Assembly (NCBI GenBank): GCA_963971575.1
Contig: OZ020611.1
Location: forward strand, 147,462,419 to 147,526,418
Length of the DNA stretch: 64,000 bases
Source of the DNA: Liopterus haemorrhoidalis
Lineage: Eukaryota; Arthropoda; Insecta; Coleoptera; Dytiscidae
Direction: 5' to 3'
A program made the translations under genes and the position numbers. Shown here one piece after another: positions 21,561 to 32,670 of the stretch; within the stretch, counting starts at the first letter, position 1; every line of letters starts with the position of its first letter. Below the pieces are notes generated by a model that was not told the origin of the DNA, searched no databases, and worked only from the letters and a program-made list of their open reading frames with translations.

Positions 21561-22372
21561 TACAAAGTATTTCTAATAATTAATAATACATACTTATTGA
21601 ACACTTTTGACGCATATATCGCCACATTTTGATTTTGAAGCATAAGTTTTCGCGCAAATGCACTCTTAACTTGCACAACACCGGTCCGATTCGGCTGAAA
21701 TAATACCTTTAGATAGGTTTCAACTAAACGAACAATTCACGAAAATCGTTTCACGAAAAAAAAAAAAGTTTCACGAAAATCGGCCCATGCCATTGCAGGC
21801 TATGGGCCTCCGGATTTTACTGATCGCTCCAATTTGTACCGCTTAGTAAAACTCTCGTGCTAGCGCGGATGGAAGGCGGGCGCGGTTGATGCAATCTAAA
21901 TAAATCTTGCATTTGTTCTCAATCCATTGACACCATTAACTGCCACCTGGATCGTATACTTTCTCAGATATAAGCGTTTAAAGTCTGCTTACTTTGTTAC
22001 TTTGGCCCGATTTTAGAGACGTATTAACGTCAAAAATTACATGAACTATATATATTGCCAGTGTTTGAATATTTCTTATAGAATGTCACATGAATGATAT
22101 TTTAGAATTAAATTTATTAGAATTATTTATTATGAATTTTATTTTTCATTTATAGTTATATTTCTTGGCTACCAACGACAATTTGATGAATTATATGTAT
22201 AAATTCTGTTTCTTTGGCTTAAGCGCAAATAGATATTGAACTTAGTTACTTTTACCGATGAAATGGAGCTTTTAATTATTTTATTTAACAAAAGCCGCAT
22301 CCAGTCATTAAAAAGTAAGCTCGTGACAATTTAAAAAAATAAATATTCCGTTAAGTTTCGCTTACACGTTTG
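21561..22372. other. AT-rich DNA, nothing recognised
   Basis: A run of A at 21759-21769 sits between repeated TTTCACGAAAA motifs. No further structure. Confidence 0.4.
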
Positions 22373-22380
22373 GTATAGAC

Positions 22381-22542
22381 CAGCATTCCCAAACCGTGAG
22401 CTGGCTTGGCTACAGGGGTGTCGCAAAATGTTCCAATATTCCTTCACCATTCTTAGTTAGACCAGTGTTTTGACTTGGGGCGCCGCAGAAAAATTCTGAT
22501 ACAATAAGGGCGCCAGTAACCGAAAAAGTTTGGGAACCACTG
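22381..22542. mobile_element. hAT-type MITE, 162 bp
   Basis: The left end is CAGCATTCCCAAACCGTGAG; the right end in reverse is CAGTGGTTCCCAAACTTTTT. The perfect octamer gtatagac flanks it (22373-22380 and 22543-22550). It shares the GGGCGCCGC and AAGGGCGCC blocks with 8003-8282, so the two are one family. Non-coding. Confidence 0.88.
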
Positions 22543-22550
22543 GTATAGAC

Positions 22551-23098
22551 TATAGCTTTTTTCAATTTTTTTTTTTTTTGTTTTTTCTTCAACAATTTTT
22601 TAATTTTAATGTTTGATGTTATATACTTCATTCAAAATTAATGTGATGTATTATTAATTATATATTTTGTTTCCAGGTAAGCCCTAATTCCAGTACACAA
22701 TAATATGTTGTTATACCAGTCTGCATTCTTTGGTAAGCTCCTATATGATTTATTAAATAAAAATATTTCAAGATAAATAAAACTCAAAATTGCTACGCAA
22801 AATAATAAATAAATAAATTTTTAATAATCAATTTCTTATTAAAAATATTTCATTTATTTATTTTGTTTATTTATTTTTTTTAATTTGATGCTCCAGCAAT
22901 TTGGTTATTGAGCCCTGGTAAATATATTTTCACACAATATTACAATATTTTTAAATTTTTAATTTGTACCTTTTTTTCACTATTTACCTAGCCTTACCAT
23001 AAGTACTGTTCCAAAGTTTTCAGTAAAATTCCACAAGATGCTTAAAGATATTTTAATTTGCTTTTAGTATATATTATATAGATGCATCTTAAACTTGA
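22551..23098. other. AT-rich DNA, nothing recognised
   Basis: Long T and A tracts (for example 22567-22579). No element termini or coding pattern. Confidence 0.4.
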
Positions 23099-23099
23099 A

Positions 23100-23350
23100 T
23101 CATCAATCATTTTTTCAAATCAACACCTCTGACAGTTACACAGCGCTTAAGTCTTTGCGGCCACACGTCAATAGAATTTCAAAGGGTTTCATGAAAATAT
23201 TTTAATATTGAGAAGGTTTTTAACCACCAGAATGCCTTGGTGTATGCTGCAAGTTCACGAGAAACTTGTGAGAAAGCATCGATGACCCACATGAGCCATT
23301 ACCCTGCTTCACTTATTGTTTGATGGGACGGGAGCTATGGTGGTACCACT
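23100..23350 (-). mobile_element. Mariner-superfamily transposase tail, minus strand
   Basis: Read on the minus strand, a segment near 23205-23120 encodes an IDVWPQRLKRCV-like block (one frame break), then a stop. This is the C-terminal signature R..I..WP.RL..CV.ARGGHFE of some IS630/Tc1/mariner transposases. The plus-strand block at 24950-25072 is the same sequence inverted. The remainder is decayed. Confidence 0.45.
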
Positions 23351-23362
23351 AAGATTCATTTT

Positions 23363-24845
23363 TACTGGATTAGATTAGGCTTTATTTAGCATTATTTTGC
23401 TACATAAACAAATATTAATACTAGGTAAATATAATTTCACATAATATATTTAAAAGTAAATCTAAACAATTAATATTAATATTTCACACTTAATCTAAAG
23501 TATATAGTTTTAACAATACATTCAAATAACAAATAAAAATAAAACATTTACTTATTTTTCTAAATAATATTTTTTTAATTTCAATTTAAATTGTCTTATA
23601 TTACCTACTTCTCTTATACTATCTGGTAACTTATTAAAAATTTTAATTACCTTAAAAAATAACGAGTTCTGTACTACTTTTCTGTTTTTATGCTCCAATG
23701 CAAAAGTATTTATATTTCTAGTATAATAACTATGTATATCTTTGAAAACTTTTAAAACATTATTGAAATATTTTGGTACTAACCCAAGTTTGATCTTATG
23801 AATAAAAATTAATGAATTAATTTCTAATAAATTTTCAACTTCTAACCACCCTAATTTACTTAACTTTGTTTTTATATGCGTGTATTTGTTACATTTTAAT
23901 ATGGTTCGCATGCCTCTATTTTGTAAAATTTACAATCTGTTTAACTCCCCTGAGTTTGCTAAATATAATATAGTTCCCGCAAAATTAAGGTGCGGTAAAC
24001 TGATTGTGTTAAATACAGTTTTACGAGCCCAGTACGATAAATGCTTACCACATCTGTTTAAAAAGGCTATCTTTTAGAATTTTTTTTACAAATATAATCT
24101 ACGTGTTCACTAAATTTTAATTTGTTGTCTATCATAATGCCCAAATATTTAAAAGTTTTCACTATTTCTATTTTGGAATTTTCTATATAAATTTTAATAT
24201 CTTCTATTTTCTCTCCTATGAGCACATTACCAAATATCATTGCTTTTGTTTTGTTTGTATTTAATTTCAATTTATTGTAATTTAATCATTTTTCTATTCT
24301 TTGTAAGTCTTCATTTAATTTTAATTCCATTTCTTCTTTGTTAGTACCTTTCAATGTAAATCAGCGTATCATCTGCAAAAAGATGGATTTTGCAATGAAC
24401 TAAAACATTTCTAAAATCATTTATAAATAAAATGAACAGTAATGGTCCCAAGATACTACCTTGCGGTACACCATACTCTATTAGCTTTTCTTTTGATCTT
24501 ATTTTGTCACATATGACAATTTGTTTTCTATTTTCTAAATAGTTTTTAAACCATTGAAGTGCATTTCCTCTAATCTCATACATCTGTAATTTTTTAATTA
24601 ATCCGGTTCTATCTATTGTTTTGAATGCCCTTTTTAAGTCTAAAAATACTACTGTTGTACATAAGCTTTTATCTAAATTTTCTTTCCACTCGTTCAAGAG
24701 GAACTGAAAAGCCGTTTCACAATTATGATTTTTTCTAAATCCAGACTGAAATGTAGTTAATATGTCATTTTCCTCAATATAGTCTAATAATTGATTATAT
24801 ACATCTACTTCAAAAATTTTGGAATTAGTTGGAATTGTATTAATA
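23363..24845 (-). mobile_element. CR1-like non-LTR retrotransposon, 5' truncated
   Basis: Minus-strand RT in good condition: FQSGFRKNHNCETAFQFLLN (about 24760-24700), VVFLDLKRAFKTIDRTGLI (first catalytic Asp), YGVPQGSILGPLLFILFIN, and HLFADDTLIYI (catalytic DD). Then MKLNTNKTKAMIFGN and KTFKYLGIMIDNKLKFSEHV (palm/thumb). A C-terminal part (23911-23552) carries KIFNKLPDSIREVGNIRQFK. Frame breaks near 24340 and 24070 separate the blocks. The 5' half (endonuclease) is missing. It lies between two inverted mariner-superfamily tails. Confidence 0.8.
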
Positions 24846-25075
24846 GGCCTGAATTACCGAATCCAATAGAAAGGGTATAAGTTGACCAAATGCTACTAGA
24901 AACTTTCATCCGTGTTTTAGGACATGGCTTGTAAGAAGAGACGCTCTAAATCTGAAGTACTCCCTGATGAAAGCAGCGAAGGGCTTTTCTGCAGAAACCC
25001 TTCGTAATTCTATTGATGTTTGGCCGCAGAGACTAAAGCGCTGTGTAACGGCCAGAAGTTGTCATTTTGAAAACT
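24846..25075 (+). mobile_element. Mariner-superfamily transposase tail, plus strand
   Basis: A plus-strand frame near 24975-25072 reads FSAETLRNSIDVWPQRLKRC, then VTARSCHFEN and a stop, the C-terminus of an IS630/Tc1/mariner-type transposase. It is the inverted counterpart of 23100-23350. Upstream homology is lost near 24846, where the LINE begins. Confidence 0.5.
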
Positions 25076-25600
25076 GACTGGTATTTTTTGTTTTAGATGT
25101 GCGCATGTACTATGTACTAAATGAAAATTAAAATATCTTTAAGCCTTTTGTGAAATATCATTGATATCTTTGTAAAATTATATGTGGCAAGGCTAGTTAT
25201 AGTCAGACTGTGTCATAACTTGCGTAAGGGTGTAGACATTTTTAATTAATTTATTTTTTATTTAATATTTAGATAGTGACAAGGGATGTAAATATACATT
25301 TTAAACGAGCCTGTTAAAGTTTGTCCATCACAATATAACAAAACACATTTACAAGAAGTAGAGAAGATTTCTTTATTTTAATTTGCAGTTTTGAATGCAT
25401 GATTAGTTAAAGAAAGTCGGTAAAGGTTGTCACGTTTCATTAAACAGCTGTTTATTATGATACTTACTGAAGAGAGAGTGTCAAAATAACACGTGCAATT
25501 AATGTAATTGCATTCCTTTTCTTATTTCTTTATTATATATATGTCAGAAATGGAGTATTCCAAATTATGAATTTTTATATTTTTATATTATATATTGAAA
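25076..25600. other. AT-rich DNA, nothing recognised
   Basis: Spacer between the transposase tail and the composite repeat. Confidence 0.4.
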
Positions 25601-25602
25601 AC

Positions 25603-26954
25603 TAGTGCACACTTTGCCAACTGTGTTGGCAAACAAATCATTACCTTAATGTGGAACTTGCTCTACACCTCAGACTTCTTTCTCTATCCATACGCCTAAC
25701 TTCATCAAAAAAAAATAAAATTGAATTAACTCTTCGCGTATTATTAAAAACTTGACAAATAACGAGTATGGGGTAGATTTACAATATCTCACTGAACACT
25801 GCGCATGCGTCACACACACGTCATTTGTTCAATATACAGAGATTCTAAACAGGTGGGACTGTGCAGAACTTTTAAAAGACAATTTATTTTTAGGTGGTTT
25901 ATAAAAAAAAAACAGTTATCAACCATAACCTAAGATAGTGTTTTTAAGGTGTATCACTGTCCCTGGCCCTGCACAGAATAGTTAAAATACAATTTATTTT
26001 TAGGTGGTTCATAAAAAAAAAAACAGTTATCAACCATAACCTAAGATAGTGCTTTTAAGCTGAATCTAACCTAAACTAAAAGGTAAATGATATTTTAATG
26101 TGATAAATAAACAGAAACCATTGTTTTAGAGCCACTGATAATTCTTGAATTATTTAGTGTAGTCGTTATGTGCTGCCATCTGTATAGAGTTTGCAGTGGG
26201 ATATTGTAAATCTTGTCCTAGAAATCGTAGAAACAGGGCCGGCTCAGAGGTCGGGACTTCGGAGATTTTTCCCGAGGCCCCGCGCTAATGGGTAATTTAT
26301 AACAATTATTAGTAGCTAGGGCAAGTTTTTGACATCAAATGCATTATTTTCCCGAGGCCCCGCAAAACCCACAGCCACTGCGCAGAAATAAAAAAATAAT
26401 AAAGCATTGAAAACATAATAATAAAGAAAACAAATCACAATTTTCTTACTTTCATCAAAACCAAATATTTTTTAAAATAATTATTTTTCTGCTAATAATA
26501 ATTTTAATCAAAAATGTCGAATATCACGGAAGGATAACGTTTTTCTGTGTTTTGTTTCGTAAAAAAACCGATCCGTGTATTTCACTACTAAATTAATAAT
26601 TGTGAAGTGATTTTTTAATGAAAAACACAACTGTCATTTTTACTAATTTATTGTCAACACTCAAAACAAAAATTCACAGCACACTACTGTCCAATACATA
26701 AACAATAATTTCTTACAATTCTATCAATTATTATAAAAAGTGTTCGTAGAATATTCACTATTATTGCATCTTATAATAATTATAAAAAGTGTTCGTAGAA
26801 AATTCACTATTATTGCATCAACAATATATTTTAAACAATTTTGACATAAATAATTAACATATGCGCGCCTCTATCGGGGAATGAAGAAACGACCGGTCTA
26901 ACATACGAACCTCTATGATACGAACATACAAACAGGCGTATTATATTATAGGAT
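25603..26954. repeat. Large composite repeat, copy 1
   Basis: Begins with part A (CTAGTGCACACTTTGCCAAC), then an inner unit bounded by inverted motifs GATTTACAATATCTCACTG (25785) and CAGTGGGATATTGTAAATC (26193). A long AT-rich tail ends GGCGTATTATATTATAGGAT. Copy 2 at 31137-32670 matches over most of its length. The inner unit holds two tandem copies of a 110-base block containing AATTTATTTTTAGGTGGTT. Two direct 42-base blocks around AAAAAGTGTTCGTAGAA lie near 26740 and 26785. There is no coding capacity, and the class is unknown. Confidence 0.75.
26234..26380. mobile_element. hAT-type MITE, 147 bp, inside composite repeat copy 1
   Basis: The left end is CAGGGCCGGCTCAGAGG; the right end is ACAGCCACTG. 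The octamers cgtagaaa (26226-26233) and cgcagaaa (26381-26388) differ at one base. Copy 2 of the host repeat reads atcgtagaaataaa uninterrupted near 32084-32096, an empty-site paralogue that fixes the boundaries. It has two copies of CCCGAGGCCCCGC, like the element at 50722-50910. Confidence 0.85.
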
Positions 26955-27103
26955 ATAGTTAAGTTCAATAAAACATCCATATTTTGTGTGCCTATTGTCA
27001 ACAGAATAATGCAACATACAGGTGTGTCTATGATGTATAGCCGAACTTTAGATACAGGCTAGAAGTTAAACTTTAACTTCTATTAAAACAAACAATTAAA
27101 TTA

Positions 27104-28390
27104 AAATGAGCTCCTCTGGCTTTGACACATGCTTCTAAACGTCTTCGCAAAGATTGTCGCACTTAGTCGAATATTCCTGGAGTATTCCTAATAATATCAT
27201 AACCCAGCTCAATACGTTGTCGTAATACTTCTGTTGTTGGAATTGGAGCCTTATAAAAATCCCACAAATAAAAAACTAGTGGATTGCCATCAGGACTTCT
27301 AGCCGGCCATGTTACTGGATCACCTTTTCCAATCCAGCGTCCATGGTAATTGTTGTTAAAATATTCTCTCGCTATCAGACTGAAATGAGCTGGAGCGCCA
27401 TTATGCATGAACCACGCTCGACGTCTAATATGCTGGGGAACATCTTCTCAAAAGGCACGGAATTCTGCTTCTAAAAAATGTCGTTACGGTTGTGCATACA
27501 GAATCGGTGGTAGAAAGAAAGGACCATTTAAGGCAGTGGTTTCCAACATGTGAGGCGCGCCCCCTAGGGGGCTAGAGACTATTGCAAGGGGATCGCGCCT
27601 CAAGTTACGCCTTCGGCGTTCGGTAACGAGAGCCGGCGAGGAGATCGGGTCATCTCATTGAATTATTGGCGAACAGAAGAGCCCAACCATCACATAATTA
27701 AAATATAATTATGTTTTATTAATTATATATTCTAGTTTGTATTTTTGTAAGATTTTTTTTCATCCATTTAAAATTATTATTACTTATAATAAATATTTGA
27801 TGTATATTTATACATAATATGGTATATTATCTTGTAGCTCATTAAATAAATTACAATATCAGGTGTGTATTTGTGAAATTAGATTGTTACGAAAAGTGAG
27901 GGGGGCCCAACAATTTTTTCATAAAAAAGTGGGGCGGAGGTACAGAAAGGTTGGAAACCAGTGGTTTAAGGTATCACTACTAATGATACCAGCCAAGACA
28001 TTCGAAGTAAATTGATGTTCATGACGTGCTTGCGTAATTGCATGAAGATTTTCGTTTGCCCCACTATGATTATTAAGGAAATTCATTGTCGCGTTTCTTG
28101 TGAACAATGCCCCGTCAGTATAAAGCACTTTTATTTCAAATTGGGGATCAATAATGCATTGAAGAGACCATCCTCAAAATAATCGATTTGCTTCAAAATC
28201 AGCATCCTTATTGCCTGGACCCTCTGAATATGATATGGATATATTTTTAAAAAAAATCGAAGAACTCTTCTTACAGTTTTATTAGAAACGTGGAGATCTG
28301 CAGCAATTCGTCGTGTACTGGTTCCAGCGTCTTCTTTAACAATTTCCAAAATCTTTTCTTTTAAGTGAGGAGTTGTAATGGTCCTTTAAG
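27104..28390 (-). mobile_element. IS630/Tc1/mariner-superfamily transposase remnant, split by a hAT element
   Basis: Minus-strand blocks in order: ILEIVKEDAGTSTRRIAADL then HVSNKTVRRVLR (helix-turn-helix, 28370-28250), DGALFTRNATMNFLNNH with HQFTSNVLAGII (first catalytic region, about 28120-27985), MHNGAPAHFSLIAREYF (27408), RWIGKGDPVTWPARSPDGNP (third catalytic region) and LRRRLEACVKARG (27140). The order and motifs match DDE_3-type transposases common in insects. The insert at 27534-27963 falls between the first and second catalytic regions. Several stops and frame shifts are present. No terminal repeats were defined. Confidence 0.75.
27534..27963. mobile_element. hAT-type element, 430 bp, inside the transposase remnant
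   Basis: The left end CAGTGGTTTCCAAC and the reversed right end CACTGGTTTCCAAC form the inverted termini. The octamers atttaagg (27526-27533) and gtttaagg (27964-27971) differ at one base. The GC-rich left part (GAGGCGCGCCCCCTAGG) contrasts with the AT-rich host. No transposase remains. Confidence 0.83.
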
Positions 28391-29349
28391 CCCTTAAATC
28401 GGCTATGATACTAGAACAGGATCATGTCTCTCGTAATCGAAGCGTAAATCGTAATCGTAAATCTCTAAAGCCTGATGCCTTAACCAAATTCCTTCGATAT
28501 TGCTCTTAAAGAAACGTTGCTTGTAAAGAAACCCTTTTGCGTTCTCTGTATTTATTTATTTTTATTTTTTCCTACTTAGAACACCTCTTCACATTACTTT
28601 GTTAATGTACCTGTATACTTTTGTTTTTATCTTGCCATGCAAAGTTATACTATTGCACATTTTTTGAATGATTGAAATTCATATTATATAACGTTGAATT
28701 AATGAATTAGCTGCGTGATAGGTATGAGTTAGTCACTTGGTGTGGTTCAAGTTTAGACGTAAATATTAATAGAAAATATATAAATATTTAATATTTTCAG
28801 ATTTTGGAAATACAAGAATTTATCGGAATTATTGTAATCTAGATTTACTCTTGAATGAACATGGGAATTTTAACTTAAATATTAAATTCCAACTGCTAAA
28901 AATGTAAATGGTATGTTTAATTTAAAAAAAATCAAAACACCACAAGGACAAATTTTATAGAAGAGTAATTATTATCTTTAAAATTTATTCTATATTTCTT
29001 CAATTACGATCAAACCACCGAGCATAAGAGTTTCCATTTGATTTGTGAAAGAAATTTGTTCAGGCGACGAAATATTTTTCATGATAAATGACATTGGGGG
29101 AAGGGTCCTAGGAGCCATGCTCCCGTTTTTTTTGTTTTTAATTTGCTTTGGTATTTATTTTGATTGGGTGTATAAGCAAGAAGGAAGAAATTTGTGGTAT
29201 TAGTAGGTAATGGAATTAATTATGGTTGCACCGATTAATATGCAGATAATCGATAATCGATTAATTTTAGCGATTAATCAGTATCGGCTTTTTGGTCGAT
29301 TAATCGGTTTTGATACTCTGCCTTTCTTATGTTTATTATTATTGTTAGA
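28391..29349. other. AT-rich DNA with a CGATTAATC cluster
   Basis: 29225-29315 packs several CGATTAATC/GATAATCGAT motifs after GGTTGCACCGATTAAT, resembling a terminal fragment of a hAT-like element. No duplication was found. The remainder shows nothing. Confidence 0.35.
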
Positions 29350-29357
29350 CACATATG

Positions 29358-30995
29358 TAGGGATATTCCGATACTATTGATACGATACCAGTATCGATAT
29401 TTTTCATTCGATATCGCGATTTTTGTATCTTCCGATACTTTATTAATATCTTTTTTTTTTTAATCAATATCGTAAAATTTTTATTTATACACATTAATCT
29501 GTACCTTGATGCAAGAACAACCAAAGTCATTTTTGCTACTTTTGAGTAATTCCACCACAAATAATTTCTCCAGAATTTGATCTAAGTTAGTTCAAAGTCA
29601 TTTTTGCTACTTTTGAGTAATTCCGCCTCAAATAATTTCTCCAGAATTTGATCTAAGTTAATTCAAAGTCATTTTTGCTACTTTTGAGTAATTCCGCCTC
29701 AAATAATTTCTCCAGAATTTGATCTAAGTTAATTCAAAGTCATTTTTGCTACTTTTGAGTAATTCCGCCTCAAATAATTTCTCCAGAATTTGATCTAAGT
29801 TAATTCAAAGTCATTTTTGCTACTTTTGAGTAATTCCGCCTCAAATAATTTCTCCAGAATTTGATCTAAGTTAATTCCAAATCGCGCTTACTTGACTACT
29901 TCCGGTTTTCCTGGCATCTTTTATTATCTAAATCTAAATATATATCACAAGTTTTTTTACACCGTTTAGCTAAAAATCTCAAAACCCTAAATTTTTGACA
30001 TTGGTTGTTCTTACTCCAAGGTAGAGAAATATTTGTGATTAAATTTTTTTCAATAAAAAACATTTCTAAAAATTGTACTCTTTTAAAAATTGGTAGCGTG
30101 AGGTACGCAATCGCAATGGCACAGGACATAGTACGCCAAGAAACATGAGTTGAACGGTTTAGAAGTTGCTGGCGTTTGGCGCCTTTTTTCTCTATGTTTT
30201 AGGTTATGAAATGTTATTGGTTATTTTTGTGTTTTAATTAAAAATGTCACCATCAAGAAGCAAAGTGTGGCAGCAAATTTTACCAAAATAGACCAAGGAG
30301 TTTTCTCGATGCTTGCAATGAAGAAGAGTGGAGTGTTTGATTCTATTTTTAAACAATCAATCAAACCTATAGGCTTCAGCAAGAGTTCATATACACATCA
30401 GTTTTGCAAGTGAAAGATCAGAAATCCATTCGTAAAATGTTTATTATCTATTATCGTTTTCCTAATTTTCCTCATTCTGCTGCCCTAGATTTTTACTAAC
30501 TAAACCTAAGCTAATTACCTAGTTTTTAGGTATATAGTACTTTATTTTCCCCCAAATATAAGTCCATTAAAAATAGTGTATTAAACTCTAGTAAATACGA
30601 TCAATTTAGGTAATTAGGTTAAGTTTAGTTAGTAATCATCTAGGACAGCAGAATTAGGAAAACGATAATAGATAATAAATATTTTACTCTTCTCTTCATG
30701 ACCGAATCTTCCTCGCCTACGTTGTTTGTAGGTGTCTAATTTATTGTTACCTAGGTCATTTGTCACTTTTCAGTCATGTATACTACTTTCATGCCCATAC
30801 TACTTTAATCTATTTATTATTGTAAAACAATTAGATTGTTATTATAAGAATATTTTTTTTTTCAAGTTTTATAGAAAATATATTCATTTTTTCTTTCGGT
30901 ACTTGAAAATATCGATACGATACCGGTATCGATAATTTTTATTCGATATTATCGATACCCAAATATCGATACTTTCTCAGTATCGCATATCTCTA
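29358..30995. mobile_element. hAT-type element, 1638 bp, with internal minisatellite
   Basis: The perfect octamer cacatatg flanks it (29350-29357 and 30996-31003). The left end is TAGGGATATTCCGATACT; the reversed right end is TAGAGATATGCGATACTG. Both ends are rich in GTATCGATA motifs. It contains a five-copy 71-bp minisatellite and, near 30244-30310 on the plus strand, MSPSRSKVW and (one frame over) NFTKID, the start of a BED zinc finger as found at the N-terminus of hAT transposases. The rest of the transposase is gone. Confidence 0.85.
29520..29877. repeat. 71-bp minisatellite, five copies
   Basis: The unit starts TTCAAAGTCATTTTTGCTAC and contains GAGTAATTCCGCCTCAAATA and CTCCAGAATTTGATCTAAG. 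Unit starts fall at 29591, 29662, 29733 and 29804, a constant 71-base period, with an earlier unit at about 29520. Units are nearly identical. The first has CCACC in place of CGCCT, so the later copies arose by recent duplication inside the hAT element. Confidence 0.92.
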
Positions 30996-31003
30996 CACAT
31001 ATG

Positions 31004-31136
31004 CTGGAATAAGAAAACCATGGGTGACAGAGGAAACCGAAAAACATTGCATTCAACCCGTAATACATCTTAAAAAAAAAAAAAAAATTATTCTATTTCA
31101 TTTAGAAATGTACTAAATTGTTTTTTTTTCTTGCTC
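31004..31136. other. Short spacer with A-rich tract
   Basis: Contains a run of A at 31072-31087. Otherwise plain. Confidence 0.4.
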
Positions 31137-32670
31137 GACACCTCAGACTTCTTTCTCTAGCCATACGCCTAACTTCATCCAATTCAAATTGAATCAACTC
31201 TTCGCCCATTATTAAAAACTGGACAAATAATGAGCATTATTCCGAATTATTAATTCATTAACTTTTTAAGATGGTGCATTATATTTATAATGTTAAAACT
31301 AAAAATGATTTGAGACGTTAAATTTAAAATATATTTATTAAAATTAATTTTCCATTTTTTTATATAATATAAAAATACGCACACGGAAAAAACGCGTACG
31401 GATTAATACGCACACGGAAAAAAGCACACATGAAAAAATACACACACGGCAAAAAGGGCACACGGAAAAAAGCGTACTTACACTATATCTCAAATCAGGG
31501 GGTAGATTTACAATATCCCACTGAACACTGCGCATGCGTCACACACACGTCATTTGTTCAATATACAGATATTCTAAACAGGTGGGACTGTGCAGAACTA
31601 TTAAAACAATTTTTAGGTGGTTTATATAAAAAAAAAATCAACCATAACATCAAGATAGTGCTTTTAAGGTGAATCACTGTCCCTGGCCCTGCACAGAACA
31701 GTTAAAATACAATTTATTTTTAGGTGGTTTATAAAAAAATAAAAAAAAATAAACAGTTATCAACCATAACCTAAGATAGTGCTTTTAAGGTGAATCACTG
31801 TCCCTAGCCCTGCACAGATCAGTTAAAATACAATTTATTTTTAGGTGGTTTATAAAAAAATAAAAAAAAATAAACAGTTATCAACCATAACCTAAGATAG
31901 TGCTTTTAAGGTGAATCTAACCTAAACTAAAAGGTAAATGATATTTTAATGTGATAAATAAACAGAAACCATTGTTTTAGAGCCACTGATAATTCTTGAA
32001 TTATTTAGTGTAGTCGTTATGTGCTGCCATCTGTATAGAGTTTGCAGTGGGATATTGTAAATCTTGTCCTATAAATCGTAGAAATAAAAAAATAATAAAG
32101 TATTGAAAATATTAAAAATAAAGAAACAAAGTCACATTTTTCTTACTTTCATCAAAACCAAATATTTTTTAAAATAATTATTTTTCTGCTAATAATAATT
32201 TTAATCAAAAATGTCGAATATCACGGAAGGATAACGTTTTTCTGTGTTTTGTTTCGTAAAAAAACCGATCCGTGTATTTCACAACTAAATTAATAATTGT
32301 AAAGTGATTTTTTAATGAAAAACACAACTGTCATTTTTACTAATTTATTGTCAATACTCAAAACAAAAATCAATGCACACTACTGTCCAATACATAAACA
32401 ATAATTTCTATCAATTATTATAAAAAGTGTTCGTAGAATATTCACTATTATTGCATCTTATAATAATTATAAAAAGTGTTTGTAGAAAATTCACTATTAT
32501 TGCATCAACAATATATTTTAAACCATTTTGACATAAATAATTAACATATGCGCGCCTCTATCGGGGAATGAAGAAACGACCGGTCGAACATACGAACATA
32601 CAAAACGACCGGTCGAACATACGAACCTCTATGATACGAACATACAAACAGGCGTATTATATTATAGGAT
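31137..32670. repeat. Large composite repeat, copy 2
   Basis: Part A (CTCAGACTTCTTTCTCTAG) runs uninterrupted through the site where the SINE sits in 16148-16800. It passes through tandem ACGCACACGGAAAAA-like units (31376-31470) and joins the inner unit at GGGGTAGATTTACAATATCC (31497). This copy has three tandem blocks around AATTTATTTTTAGGTGGTT (about 31608, 31711, 31832; period about 121) against two in copy 1. Near 32570-32630 the block CGACCGGTCGAACATACGAA is duplicated in tandem. It ends GGCGTATTATATTATAGGAT like copy 1. No coding pattern. Confidence 0.75.

Noticed and set aside
29520..29877. CRISPR-like array (regular repeats)
   Set aside because: The 71-base units are contiguous with no unique spacers; this is a minisatellite in eukaryotic DNA.
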